A stretch of 64,000 bases of DNA from Pomphorhynchus laevis (Eukaryota; Acanthocephala; Palaeacanthocephala; Echinorhynchida; Pomphorhynchidae), in contig WNNJ02003330.1 in the NCBI GenBank assembly GCA_012934845.2, forward strand, positions 1 through 64,000, in the 5' to 3' direction. The position numbers were made by a program, and so were the translations under genes. Below, in pieces: positions 12,380 through 22,353 of the stretch. The notes beneath the pieces were generated by a model. That model saw only the letters and a program-made list of their open reading frames with translations. It made no database searches and had not been told where the DNA came from. Position 1 is the first letter of the stretch. Every line of letters starts with the position of its first letter.

Positions 12380-13370
12380 AGGGGGAACTTCTTCCGTTAC
12401 CAAAATTAGCTAACTTTGTGGTTATTAAACTACTAGAGTCTCTGGAAAGACAGAGCCTTTTAATACTTTTCTAAGAGGATTTACCGATCTTATAAAGAGA
12501 GAATTTCGTTCAAGTTTATTAAATATTATGGGACAAATAAAAATATCTTTCGCCACACCGGATTTGATCAATGCGTATATCAAATATTTCAATGACACGC
12601 ATTCGAAAATTGCTACTATTACGTCTAAACCGATCATTGCTACGTTAAAAATTAACAACATACCAACCTTCCTATCACACGAAGATGTATAGCGATGTTA
12701 GAAAGAGAGTATAATATCTACAGCGTCTGTTCCATAATCGGTAAAAAAGGATTCCCCATTCCGATGGCGTTCTGCAATGCACCGGTGAATTTGCACAAAA
12801 CCTGTCAATCTCTTCTTCCGACTTATTCATGGAGTACAACTTGAATTTTTCATTAGTGGGACCGACTCCTTAACCTACCCTCACTGTAACAAGTGTTACC
12901 AGTTGGGAGCATTGGTCGTCGGGTTGTTCAAACCCCATACGTGCAGGGTGTGCGGGACTTCTACTAATCATCCAGGAAAATGCGTAGATAATCCACACTG
13001 CTCTAACTGTTGGAGTGAGCACTCCGCGTGGTCTAACAAATGTAAAGTTATTAAGCCTACCAAAAAGACACCGGTGCATGAAATCTAATCCGACGATTTT
13101 TGTGGATGCTGCTCTGTAGTCAAAGAATACAGGATGTTTGATTGATAAATCCTCAAACTCAAAGATGGGAAATATCAGGCATCAATGGTACACCTTGAGA
13201 ACTTGATTAAGAATTTGATGAGTCAACTGGCAGAGTCCTTCCTCTTACCTCCAGCATGGAAGGTCAATAATTTAAGGAAGTCTCAAAATCAAAAAAAAAA
13301 CAAAATTCGGACCGGTATTTCGCAGAATATAGCTCCAATGAAGTTAGCTTGTAAGAAGCTAATATAGGCT
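12380..13370 (+). pseudogene. LINE ORF1 (zinc-knuckle, gag-like) remnant
   Basis: The clearest part is 12903-13088, which has CRVCG, then H....C, then CSNCWSEHSAWSNKC: two CCHC-type knuckles of the spacing found in ORF1 of Jockey and I elements. A preceding knuckle half is visible upstream in another frame (around 12880-12900). The N-terminal part (12380-12700) reads through several frames. ORF1 proteins of this kind bind the element's RNA. This copy is not translatable as one protein. Confidence 0.65.
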
Positions 13371-13444
13371 TTTCCAGTACCGAGGGAAATAAAGATAACG
13401 CCCATGTTCAAATGTCTTCACTGTAGAAACATGAGGCGGAATGG

Positions 13445-14170
13445 GTGACCTTTCCGCCTCTGGTTCCGACTAGGCGGGAGGCGTCCCACTCCGGTTACAT
13501 TAACGCAATGGGACATACTCAATAGCCTTTTTCACTGAATGTCCTTCAGTGGAATTCGGGAGGTGCTTTCACCCTTAGGCTTTTATTTTATAGATATGCA
13601 GATGTTATAGTCCTTCAGAAGACGGAGTCTATCCATCTGCCCCAGGACATTGCTCGATTTATCCCAAAGCATATCTACACACTTCACTCCGTACATAACC
13701 CCTCCCCACTCCTCTTCATATCAAGGTATTTAAACACTAGTTAAATGCTCCTTAAGATCCCCCGTCTTATTGAATTTCTCGTGTCTAACTATTTCTTGTT
13801 TAGTTATAGCACTTGTCAATAACGGTAAACGTATCAGCCTTGCCAATATCTATATCCGCCAGAGGGATGTTTACAAGAACCGTGACCTCCTGGACCGTAT
13901 TTTAGGTAGCGGCTACAACAGTTACTCGGTGACTTCAACGACAGAACTGGTCGTTGGATTAATTCAGCAATCCGCAGAGTCAGGAACGATTATCTTATTC
14001 ACAAACCACCGCGCATACCTTGTATTCTCAACAACAAACTCACTTCTCGACATTTTACTGCTACATATGAAGTGGTTGTTAAAACCCATCTGCACTCAGC
14101 AGTCGCGCCAACAACTAACCACCTCTCACGACCTAATTCGTTGGCGGTTAGAGGAAGATACGTTGCTATT
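13445..14170 (+). pseudogene. LINE AP-endonuclease segment, copy 1
   Basis: The segment contains 'ADVIVLQKTE' (about 13596-13625), which corresponds to the catalytic QET strand of AP-type endonucleases. 'NGKRISLANIYI' and a corrupted 'GDFNDR' region follow (about 13900-13950). It begins with a non-coding-like leader and stops abruptly near 14170, where an AT-rich insertion follows. The same region is repeated at 14275-15005. Confidence 0.65.
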
Positions 14171-14274
14171 AATTTTTGTAATTCGAAATTTTTATATTTT
14201 TTATTGAGTAAAGTGTACTCAATAAAAATTGAAGATTTTGTTTTAAAATTGAGGTCGTTCATAAATAGAACAAA
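14171..14274. repeat. MITE-like AT-rich insertion between the two endonuclease copies
   Basis: This is an AT-rich stretch of about 104 bp with the palindrome 'tttattgag...ctcaataaa' at 14200-14230. The reverse complement of its second half recurs at about 38018-38070, with the same 'aggtcgttcat' end. That marks it as a dispersed short element. Confidence 0.6.
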
Positions 14275-15005
14275 GGGCAACCTTCTAACCTCCGGTTTGG
14301 ACTAGTAGGAGACATTCCACTCTAGCTAACTGAACACAATGCAAATTATTCAAGAGCCTTTTTCACTGAATATCCTTCAGTGATATTCGGGAGGTGCTTA
14401 TGCCCTTAGCCTCCTATCTGGTAAAGATGCAGATGTTATAGTCTTTCAGGAGACTCAGTCGATCTGGCTTTCTCAGGAAATTACTCGATTCATGCCTAAA
14501 CACATCTACACCCACTATACTCCGTACATAACCCCACTTCACTCCTCTTAATCTCAAGGTCCTTTAAGCCTAGTAAAGAGCTCCTTAAGATCATCTATCT
14601 TACTAACCTATTATTTCCAGCCCTGTCTTGTTTAGCCATATCACTCTGTAAAAACGGAAAACGAATCAGCATAGTCAATATCTATATCTCGCCAGGAGAA
14701 ATTCACAAGAACCGTGACTTCCTGGATCTTATATTGGGTAGCGGTTATGACATGTTACTTGGTGACTTTAATGACAGAACTGGTTGTTGAATTAATGCAG
14801 CAAACTGCAGAACCAGGAAATACTATCTTATTCACAAACTATATTTCCCCACTTTTTCATTGCTCAACAACTAATTCACTCCTCGACATATTACTGCTTC
14901 ATAAGAAGTGGTTGTTGAAACCCATATATACTAAGCAGTCGCGCCAACATCAGACCATCTCTCATGATCATATAAGCTGGCGGATAGAAGACGATGCGTT
15001 GCTTA
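14275..15005 (+). pseudogene. LINE AP-endonuclease segment, copy 2
   Basis: It is parallel to 13445-14170: the same leader ('gcctttttcactgaat'), the same 'ADVIVFQETQS' strand (about 14425-14457, retaining the QET motif), 'NGKRISIVNIYIS' and then 'LLGDFNDRTG' (about 14750-14785). Copy 2 keeps the GDFND metal-binding motif better than copy 1 but still has stops. It continues into the linker toward the RT. Confidence 0.65.
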
Positions 15006-15689
15006 GAAGAAGATTTCACTTTGATCCCATCAGAGTAGTCTTCTTTCAGACAGCTATCTAACTCTTCCCTAGAATTGGTAATGAGAGTTTGACCGAATTT
15101 AATTCCTACTTCTCATCTCAAGCTACCGCGTTTCTTTCTAGACCTATAAAGGTCGCATATACAATTCCATTCTACAAAACTCAAGTCCTTGCTTAAATGC
15201 AAGGACCTGAGTCACCTTTCCAATCTCTCTGTATTCGCCAGACAGGTGCTCTCGAATGAATATTGGAGCTCTAGATTTAGGTTCCAGCTGAGCAGGGATG
15301 GGGCAAGCATTGCTCGCCTTTACCCTTCTCAGGATTCCTTCTGGAAGATATTCAAGAAAGAGAAGTTTGCCTGCTGGAAAGATAGAGCCTTGGTTTGGAT
15401 TGGTAGCATAGGCCTTGACAAAGTTTTAGAGGAGTCACTATCCTTACATAATTATGGAGCCACTCAATCTCCTCAATCAATCCTGTCTTGGTGTGACTTC
15501 AGGAGTAGGGATCTATCTGTCACAGATATCTTAAACTCTAGGGAACCAATTCCGGGCACCTCCAGAACCCACTCGCCACTCTCCACTTTGGTCGGTCAGC
15601 TTCTGACAGACAGTCAGAGAAAGGAGGTCGCCATCAAATGCTATTAGCCTCTCCATCCGATATTGCTGGCATAAATATTAGCCGACGTG

Positions 15690-16565
15690 TGTTTTTACCC
15701 AAAAAGAAATCAATTTCATGTTCTAAAGATCTGCTGCCCATTTCGATTCAAAACTCCTTCATATCCATTTACAAATAAAGCGCTTGCGCGTAAAATCCGC
15801 GATCATTTAAGTAGTCGAAATTTAATTTCACCAGGTTTTCATTGGTACGTAAAAGATCGCTTGGTCCATTCAGCCATTGGTGAAACGCATCAGTTTTGTC
15901 AGAATAAGAGTCATCAGCTTACTGTGGCGGTTTTTCTTGACTTTTCTGGTTTTCCTTGACTTTTATGGTGCATTTGACCGCATATTAATTCCCTTCGTTA
16001 TCTGCTCTTTCATGTCCCTTGGGCTGCCTGTTAGAATTGTTAACAGGGTAGAGATATTGCTGTATACCAAGCGGTTCTACTATGAATACGACCCATATGC
16101 ACGTCAGTTCTACCCTATTACTGGTGTGTATCAAGGTTCCCTTCTTTCTCCTTTCTTATATCTTGCTAGCTCCATTGTTCTTTTCAAGATTTTTAAACGT
16201 GATCAACATCTCGTGGTATACGCTGATGATATTATAGCTTTGTTTTCTGGACGCAGGTGCAAAGATGTAGTCTTGGGCATCATCCGATTCTTTTTAAGAT
16301 TTAAAGATCAGATTAAAAGATCCTCATCCAATCTTATTCTAATCAATAAAAATCGCAGGTGGTCGTCTTTCATGGCTCCCTTGCCACTAAAAAGAAACTT
16401 AAGAGACTAGCAATCGCTGCACTCTCCCCCATTTTGCAGCCTCAACCACTTCCCAGCTTCACGAGTCGAGTAAAATATCAGGGGCTCACCGTTACGGTGA
16501 ATTGGTCGGCGAAAGCTGACCTGGATATACTTAAACGTATTCTGAAGAGATCTAGTGAGCTCTGA
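15690..16565 (+). pseudogene. LINE reverse transcriptase remnant (YADD)
   Basis: Visible in order: fingers with 'KIRDHLSSRNLIS'; palm A 'VFLDFYGAFDRI' (about 15945-15980); 'GVYQGSLLSPFLYL' (about 16120-16165, the motif usually GxPQGSxLSP); palm C 'VVYADDI' (about 16214-16235); and the C-terminal 'VKYQGLTVTVNW' (about 16470-16505). The catalytic aspartates D...YADD are kept. A frame change is needed near 15900 and another near 16360. This is the polymerase of the Jockey/I-like LINE. Confidence 0.75.
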
Positions 16566-16952
16566 AACGGGCCCAGCATCTGCCATTGAATGGGAAACCA
16601 CAATTATGTCTTTGGGGTACTTCGGCTATTTCGGGATTAGTCTTCTTCTTTAGAGGACGTTCCCAGAGCTAAGACTAAGACTTTTCAAGCTCCTTATCTC
16701 GAGATTACCGACCACAGTCCGCCTCGACTGGACTCTTTAGGGTTGTAAGATACTGGAAGGCGACGCGCTGGTGCTGCCGGGGGCTGAGATCCCTCTGGAC
16801 CTAAGGCGGTGAGTGTTGTAGAGTTTGATATAAAAGTCATGGGCAAGAATAGGTAAGTGCGTACTACTTGAACACTGTTTTGTATTGCTGTTTGTTACGT
16901 TCTTATCTGTTGTGTTGTTAATAAAACCTTTATTTATTTAAAAAATAACTCC

Positions 16953-17812
16953 TCAGCTTATAATGAAGAGAGCGTATAAAAATATAGGATTGATTTTTTA
17001 CTTGTCAAATGCGTGCTGGCGCACGCTTACATGACCACAAAAAAAACCTAAATCATGTGTCGAGAATGTAAGAACGGAGTAAGTATTTGAATGTTATAAA
17101 AGAGGAAACACGGCGGTCGTCGAGAGGGAGCTTAGGAGCTTATACCAGGCGAGGGGAGCGAAACGAGAAAGGATCGAAGACCGTAGTTGCTAGAGAAATT
17201 GGGAACGCGGAGTAAGAAGGAATTACGGAAACGCAGCGATAGAGAGTTAGGGCGAGTTTCGTCTAAGAAAGAGAGGTTGATGAACGATGGGGATCCGACA
17301 GCGATGAGACGAAAAGTTACGAGAAGAAGGCGGAGTTTGATGCGGATGTGGATGGTGGGCCAGGAGAGTTGGGCAAGATATGTGGATATGTGGTCGAAGC
17401 GACGGAGACGAAAGAGCACTCGAACGGCGGAGTTGATTATGCGTTGTAGTGGTAGGGTGATGGATTTTGGAGAATTGACGAAAATGCTGAGGCAGTAATC
17501 GATTTTAGGGAAGAGAAGCGATAAAAGAAAATGCATCCAAGAACGGAAGTCGATAAGGGGGCGGATACGGCAGATGTCACGGAGAATTAAGTTAGACGAG
17601 CGGACCTTGTCACGGACGAAGGGTTTAAGGGAAAGGTGATCCTTGAAATGGAAGTCTAACAAAGTTAGATAATGAACTATAAGGATGATTGATGATGCCA
17701 AAGATACAGGGGATGGAGGTATGTTAGTTTGACGAGGGAGGATCCACATTATTTTGGGCTTGTCGGGCTTTAGAACGAGATGAATATAAGCTTTAGTTGT
17801 GTTCATTAATTA
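16953..17812 (-). mobile_element. CR1/L2-like LINE, 3' end, copy 1
   Basis: An open frame at 17132-17806 (minus) encodes the RT thumb and C-terminus: 'LDFHFKDHLSLKPFVRDKVR', 'LFPKIDYCLSIF', 'LQRIINSAVRVLFRLRRFDH', then 'SFINLSFLDE'. This is the order seen in CR1/L2-type proteins. The catalytic core is missing, so the copy is 5'-truncated. Its 3' end near 16955-17060 carries the same 'gcgtgc...gcacgcttacatg' tail as the copy at 61855. It abuts the 3' end of the Jockey-like LINE in opposite orientation. Confidence 0.75.
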
Positions 17813-17814
17813 TC

Positions 17815-18360
17815 TTCGATTGATTTATTATATCCTGAAAGTAGCACTGAACTATAATAGTCAGTACAAGTAGAGAGTATCGAGAGGAAACATTAATGTC
17901 AACATTTCGTGTTTAGGTATTCATCTGTTTAGATTGTTTCAGCCATTTTTGTATCATTTTTCGTACGAAAAAATCCTATAAATATAAAAATACAAAGATT
18001 GGGAATAAAATCTAGAACCTAAATGAACTAGATTAACATACCCAACAAAATTCACTATATTCGGAAAGCATTTACTTGAACAAGGCTTACTGAACGCTAC
18101 GGTGTACGCGAGCATGTTTTCATCTTGAGGTCTACGAAAATATCCTTATTTGAGCCCTATTCGGATATGTATGCATGTGTAAGATCCTACATACGTATTA
18201 ACTAAAACCCAAACATGTCACTACTAAGATTACTTTGTACAACATCTTAATTTATCATTAATAAACCACTTACTTGAAAGTATACTTTTAATTATGTATT
18301 CATAAAATATATTATTTATTATATCTATCATTATTAGGAAGACCGTTTATATTCCTTCTA
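17815..18360. other. Intergenic, nothing recognised
   Basis: I see no gene or repeat that can be named. Confidence 0.5.
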
Positions 18361-18365
18361 ACACA

Positions 18366-18436
18366 TTGCATTGTTGTGAATGAAAAATTCAGTCACAACA
18401 ATGTTGTGAATGAAAAATTCATTCACATCATTGTTG
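18366..18436. repeat. Short tandem repeat, about 29-bp unit
   Basis: 'gttgtgaatgaaaaattca' followed by a short linker occurs twice in a row, with a third partial copy running into the tail repeat. Confidence 0.65.
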
Positions 18437-18715
18437 GGTAGATGAAGAGGGGCCGAAACCTGATAACATAGCAGTTCCTCCTGATGACCTCTAATCCTTA
18501 TTCTGATATATAGTTTGTTATCTATTAGTCAATTCATAAAAATTGATTTTTATTTTTAAATTCATTTTATAATTCATCTTGCTATAAATTATATAAAATT
18601 TTATAACAATTATTTATTATTAATTAATTTTTTATTATTTAACTATTTAACTTTTATTTTGCATTATTTTTAAATTTTTATATAAAATACGTAGATTCAG
18701 TTAGCTTATTTAATT
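18433..18715 (+). repeat. PLE-associated tail repeat, copy A
   Basis: The start is 'gttgggtaga', followed by 'ggggccgaaacctgata', 'cctcctgatgacctcta' and 'tagtcaattcataaa', then an AT-rich body ending 'acgtagattcagttagct'. The same order of blocks follows the PLE reverse transcriptase at 30661-30985, so I treat the family as a PLE-linked 3' repeat or pseudo-LTR. Copy B3 faces it in inverted orientation 0.9 kb away. Confidence 0.7.
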
Positions 18716-19020
18716 ATGTTGTGAATTGGAAAATTCAATTTGATAACTATTAATTATATGCTATAATTAAGGAGTGACTATATTTGTTCACTTGTTATTT
18801 TTGACCGAATTGCGGAGGATTAAGCAGAATTATAGATGATTCATTATGCTTATCTTTTAGATATTATAATATTGTGAGGGATAAATATGAGGATATGTTT
18901 TTAGTATATGCTAAAAATCTATTATTCAAAATATAGTGTATAAAATATAATATATTTTAGTATTATATATTATAATATATTATATTATATTATAATATAA
19001 TATATTATAATATAAATAAT

Positions 19021-19225
19021 CAAATCAGCTAACTGAGTATACGTATTTAATATAATTATAAAATAAACAAAACATAATAATGCTAAATCAAAATTTAATA
19101 ATTAAATAATAAAATTAATAATTGTTTTTAGATTTTCTATAATTTGAATCAAGTAAAAATAAAAAATTGAAATTTAAAATAAACGTCATTTTTATAAATT
19201 GACTAATAAATAACAGGTGATATCG
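19021..19225 (-). repeat. PLE-associated tail repeat, partial copy B1
   Basis: It begins with 'cagctaactgagtatacg' and ends in 'attgactaataaataac', the inverted body of the tail repeat without the conserved cap. Confidence 0.65.
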
Positions 19226-19230
19226 AGCAA

Positions 19231-19375
19231 ATCAAATTAGCTAATTGAGTTTATGTATTTAATATAATTATAAAATAAACAAAACATAATAATGCCAAAT
19301 CAAAATTTAATAATAAAATAATAAAATAAATAATTGTTATAAGATATTTTAAATCACATATTATTTGATCCGTCG
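19231..19375 (-). repeat. PLE-associated tail repeat, partial copy B2
   Basis: A second, shorter inverted body copy begins 'attagctaattgag'. It is collinear with B1 and B3, giving a three-fold head-to-tail array on the minus strand. Confidence 0.6.
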
Positions 19376-19381
19376 AAGAAA

Positions 19382-19680
19382 TTAAATCAGCTAACTGAGT
19401 CTACGTATTGTTATATAATTATAAAATAAACAAAACATAATAATGCTAAATCAAAATTTAATAATTAAATAATAAAATTAATAATTGTTTTTAGATTTTC
19501 TATAATTTAAATCAAGTTAAAAAATAAAATAAAAAATAAAAAATAAAATAAACGTCATTTTTATGAATTGACTAATAAATAACAGACGTTGTATCAGAAT
19601 AAGAATTAGAGGTCATCAGGAGGAACTGCTATGCTATCAGGTTTCGGCCCCTAACTCCTCTACCCGAGGAGTTAGGTTAT
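19382..19680 (-). repeat. PLE-associated tail repeat, full copy B3
   Basis: This is a complete minus-strand copy: 'cagctaactgagtctacg', body, then the inverted cap 'tagaggtcatcagg', 'ctatcaggtttcggccccta'. Together with copy A it can form a large inverted repeat. Confidence 0.7.
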
Positions 19681-19716
19681 TAATAACACGAATTAATATA
19701 TTATAATTCGTGTTAT
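19676..19716. repeat. Palindrome
   Basis: 'aataacacgaatta' is mirrored by 'taattcgtgttatt' with a few bases between, directly next to tail repeat B3. It could form a cruciform or an RNA hairpin. No function can be assigned. Confidence 0.6.
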
Positions 19717-19924
19717 TATTCAAATATGTTTCAAAGTTGCAAATATGTCAATTCCAACACAGCACTATAATATGCGAATATCGGAAACGATACTATGCTT
19801 TTTTTGTAGCTCTGTCCCATGCAGAGAAGCGCAGTGTGCTTGAAAAATACCTTCTTCGTTATTATTTTTTATTTTATACAACAATACACTTACAGAAGCG
19901 TAATGACATTTTACACTATTATAT

Positions 19925-20050
19925 TTATAAAAAATATATTATATTAGATTTGAATTAAAAATATATTATATTAGATTTGAATTAAAAATGTAGGATATTA
20001 GATTTGTATGAAAAATGTAATATATTAGATTTGAATTAAAAATGTATAAT
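19925..20050. repeat. Minisatellite, about 27-29 bp unit, four copies
   Basis: 'tattagatttg' followed by 'aattaaaaat' recurs about four times with small differences. Confidence 0.75.
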
Positions 20051-20248
20051 TAAATTAATAAACAATGTATTGGATTGCCTATCTCTCTTAAGTTCATAAT
20101 ATATTCACCAAAATGATAGAAAATTATTGAAGGTTGTCTTAAAATATTAAATTATTATATTTAAAATTCCGAAGTATCGTAAGTTTTCTTTGTGCAGACG
20201 CTTGGATTTACGTAAGAAATTACTCTAACGTTGCGAACCAGTGTCGCC

Positions 20249-20461
20249 ATGTATCACTCACGCCTTGTTCATCTCGATGAGCAGTTAACTTTGACGGCTG
20301 TAAATATCGAGAATAATCAGTTACAATTTAACTTGAAGAAGCGCATTTCTCAGACTGATCCAACTCCGACAATGAGTCTAATAAGTTGCAGTAAAATACT
20401 TAGAAGTTTTATTATGCTCAATCTAGAAAATACAGTAGAAAAGGAAAATATAATATCATGA
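20249..20461 (+). CDS. Unidentified small ORF (70 aa)
   Basis: The peptide begins MYHSRLVHLDEQLTLTAVNI. It has a more protein-like composition than neighbouring frames, with Leu, Gln, Asn and Thr, and a Lys-Lys-Arg stretch. No domain was recognised. It may be a repeat relic or a single exon. The surrounding 20050-21340 region otherwise shows nothing I can name. Confidence 0.2.
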   Translation: MYHSRLVHLDEQLTLTAVNIENNQLQFNLKKRISQTDPTPTMSLISCSKILRSFIMLNLENTVEKENIIS

Positions 20462-20469
20462 TAACAATA

Positions 20470-21335
20470 CATAGCGAATATTTGTAAAATATTAAATTAT
20501 TATATTTTAATCCATATTTTAGGCAATGATAATTTTCTTTGTTTTATTTTTTATACAGGATATATCATATGTTCAGTAGATATCATGACTTGGAAAATTA
20601 ACTTTTATATTTTAATATTTCAGCAGTAAATTTCTTTCCTTTTAAAATATCAAAATCTAGGTCATATAGATTTACAATTAGGCTATAATAGACTAAATAT
20701 TTCACTTGTTCGTGCAATGTAATTGTAAACTGCTCTCATTTATCTGCTCTGTACTCATCCTAAACTTTAAGTCAATATCTCCTACCATTGCATAAATCTG
20801 TTTCACTTCGTTTGTCTAAAAGATTATCACTTTAGTAATTTCTGCTGCCAGACAAATGCCTTTGTAAAACCACATTTTATTGTATTATCTATTGCTGAGA
20901 TGATGATTCGAAGTACGGCTATATTAAAATGACATTAAATAAATTCATTTGTAGGCATTGAATATGTGTCCTTTAATTCGTTGTGAAATAAAGAGCTGTT
21001 GAAATCCGAATATTACACGAACGCTATTGTTTGACTAGATTTTTATTTTATCTTTAAAAATTGTTATATTTTTATAATACATTTATTTTTGTGATACGTT
21101 TTTTCAGTTATTTATCGTTATATGTCTTTATTTACTAAAATAAAGATATAATAATTATGCTATTTCTTCATAATATAAAAATGAATATCAATATTTATAT
21201 AAATATTATTTATTATAATGTTATTTACTGATAATAATGTCATTATTTCTTATAAATTCCTATTTCTTAATAAGGTATTTGATAAAAAGAAATCATCTAT
21301 TCATATTAATAAATATTCCGTATAGTAGGATATAT
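20470..21335. other. Intergenic, nothing recognised
   Basis: AT-rich DNA without gene or named repeat. Confidence 0.5.
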
Positions 21336-21339
21336 AGCC

Positions 21340-21565
21340 ATTTATAAAATAAATTCAGGTTAACTGATTCTACTATTTAAAAATAAATATTTTCTATCAT
21401 TTAGATTTATATAAGATTATTTAAAATTTTTATGAACAGATTAATAAATAACATTTGATATATCAGTAAGGTCATCAGGATGAACTTCTTAGTTATCAGA
21501 TTTCTGGCTCTATTCCTCAGCCCACCTTAAGAATGGGGCCAAATATATATGCAAATGATGGTTTT
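21340..21565 (-). repeat. PLE-associated tail repeat, diverged copy C
   Basis: 'ggttaactgattctac' through 'taaggtcatcagga', 'gttatcagatttctgg' and on to the cap-distal 'ggggccaaatatatatgc'. It is more diverged than A or B3. Confidence 0.6.
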
Positions 21566-22350
21566 GCTCTGTTATAATTTGATTATCTAGGTTATATATC
21601 TTATTATAGCACATAGTTTATTATTTACTATCAATCCTTAAAGAATTTACTTTGGAGTTTAATTTTTACTAATGCATTGATAATTTATGATTTACAATTT
21701 TAAATGAAATGAAGTTAAATTATTAATTATTAAATTATAATCTTCATTAAATTATTTAAATGATTTTGAAGAATCCCATATTATGAAAATCGGTGTTTAG
21801 TTGTGTGAATAATTCAGTTAAATGCTTTAAATATGCTTTGTCAATGAATAAATTATTATACAAATTTCATTATAAATTTCATGATGGCAAAGCTAGCATG
21901 ATATTCATTGCATGTACATTATGATTAATTTTCAGTTTGTGAAAGTTAAAATTGTTATCCACTTTGATATCTAAGTTGAAATTCTGGGATAATTTATCCA
22001 CAATATACAGTTTGATATTATTATTAATTTACTGATTAATTTTATTAATTTATTACTAATAAATTGTTGATTTCATGCGAATTTATAATGCATAAAAAGG
22101 TGATTTTTATCTCAATTTCGATTAAGTGATCATTTGAAGTTGAACGAAAACAATCGGCTTAATGTTGAAAAAATTTATTACAACATTTAATTTATTTACA
22201 TTGATAAATAATCTATGCTAATTCATACTATATTTTAATTTAGTTTTAAAAATAAATTCATAATTTATTTTTTATATTCATAATTTATTTTCGTAAATTT
22301 TATTTATACTTTGCTTTAACTACAATTTTTGTAAAGCATTTTTTACATTT
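21566..22350. other. AT-rich DNA upstream of the D-LDH gene
   Basis: It presumably holds the promoter and 5' UTR of the D-lactate dehydrogenase gene. I see no convincing TATA box. 'ttttacattttag' immediately precedes the first ATG and would serve as a splice acceptor for an upstream leader or non-coding exon. Confidence 0.4.
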
Positions 22351-22353
22351 TAG

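Larger units (their letters stand above)
12280..16950 (+). mobile_element. Jockey/I-like LINE, degraded, with duplicated endonuclease segment
   Basis: Pieces of a two-ORF LINE lie in the correct order: a gag-like ORF1 with zinc knuckles (12380-13370), an AP-type endonuclease segment present twice (13445-14170 and 14275-15005), a linker, and a reverse transcriptase (15690-16560). The 3' part ends near 16950 in 'aataaaacctttattt', a poly(A)-signal-like tail. All coding parts carry stops and frame changes. The GC content is above that of the flanks. The order fits the Jockey/I group; the clade is not certain. Confidence 0.75.

Noticed and set aside
17187-17498. Plus-strand Arg-rich 103-codon frame
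   Set aside because: It is the antisense of the CR1/L2-like LINE coding region, which explains the Arg/Met/Trp-rich composition.
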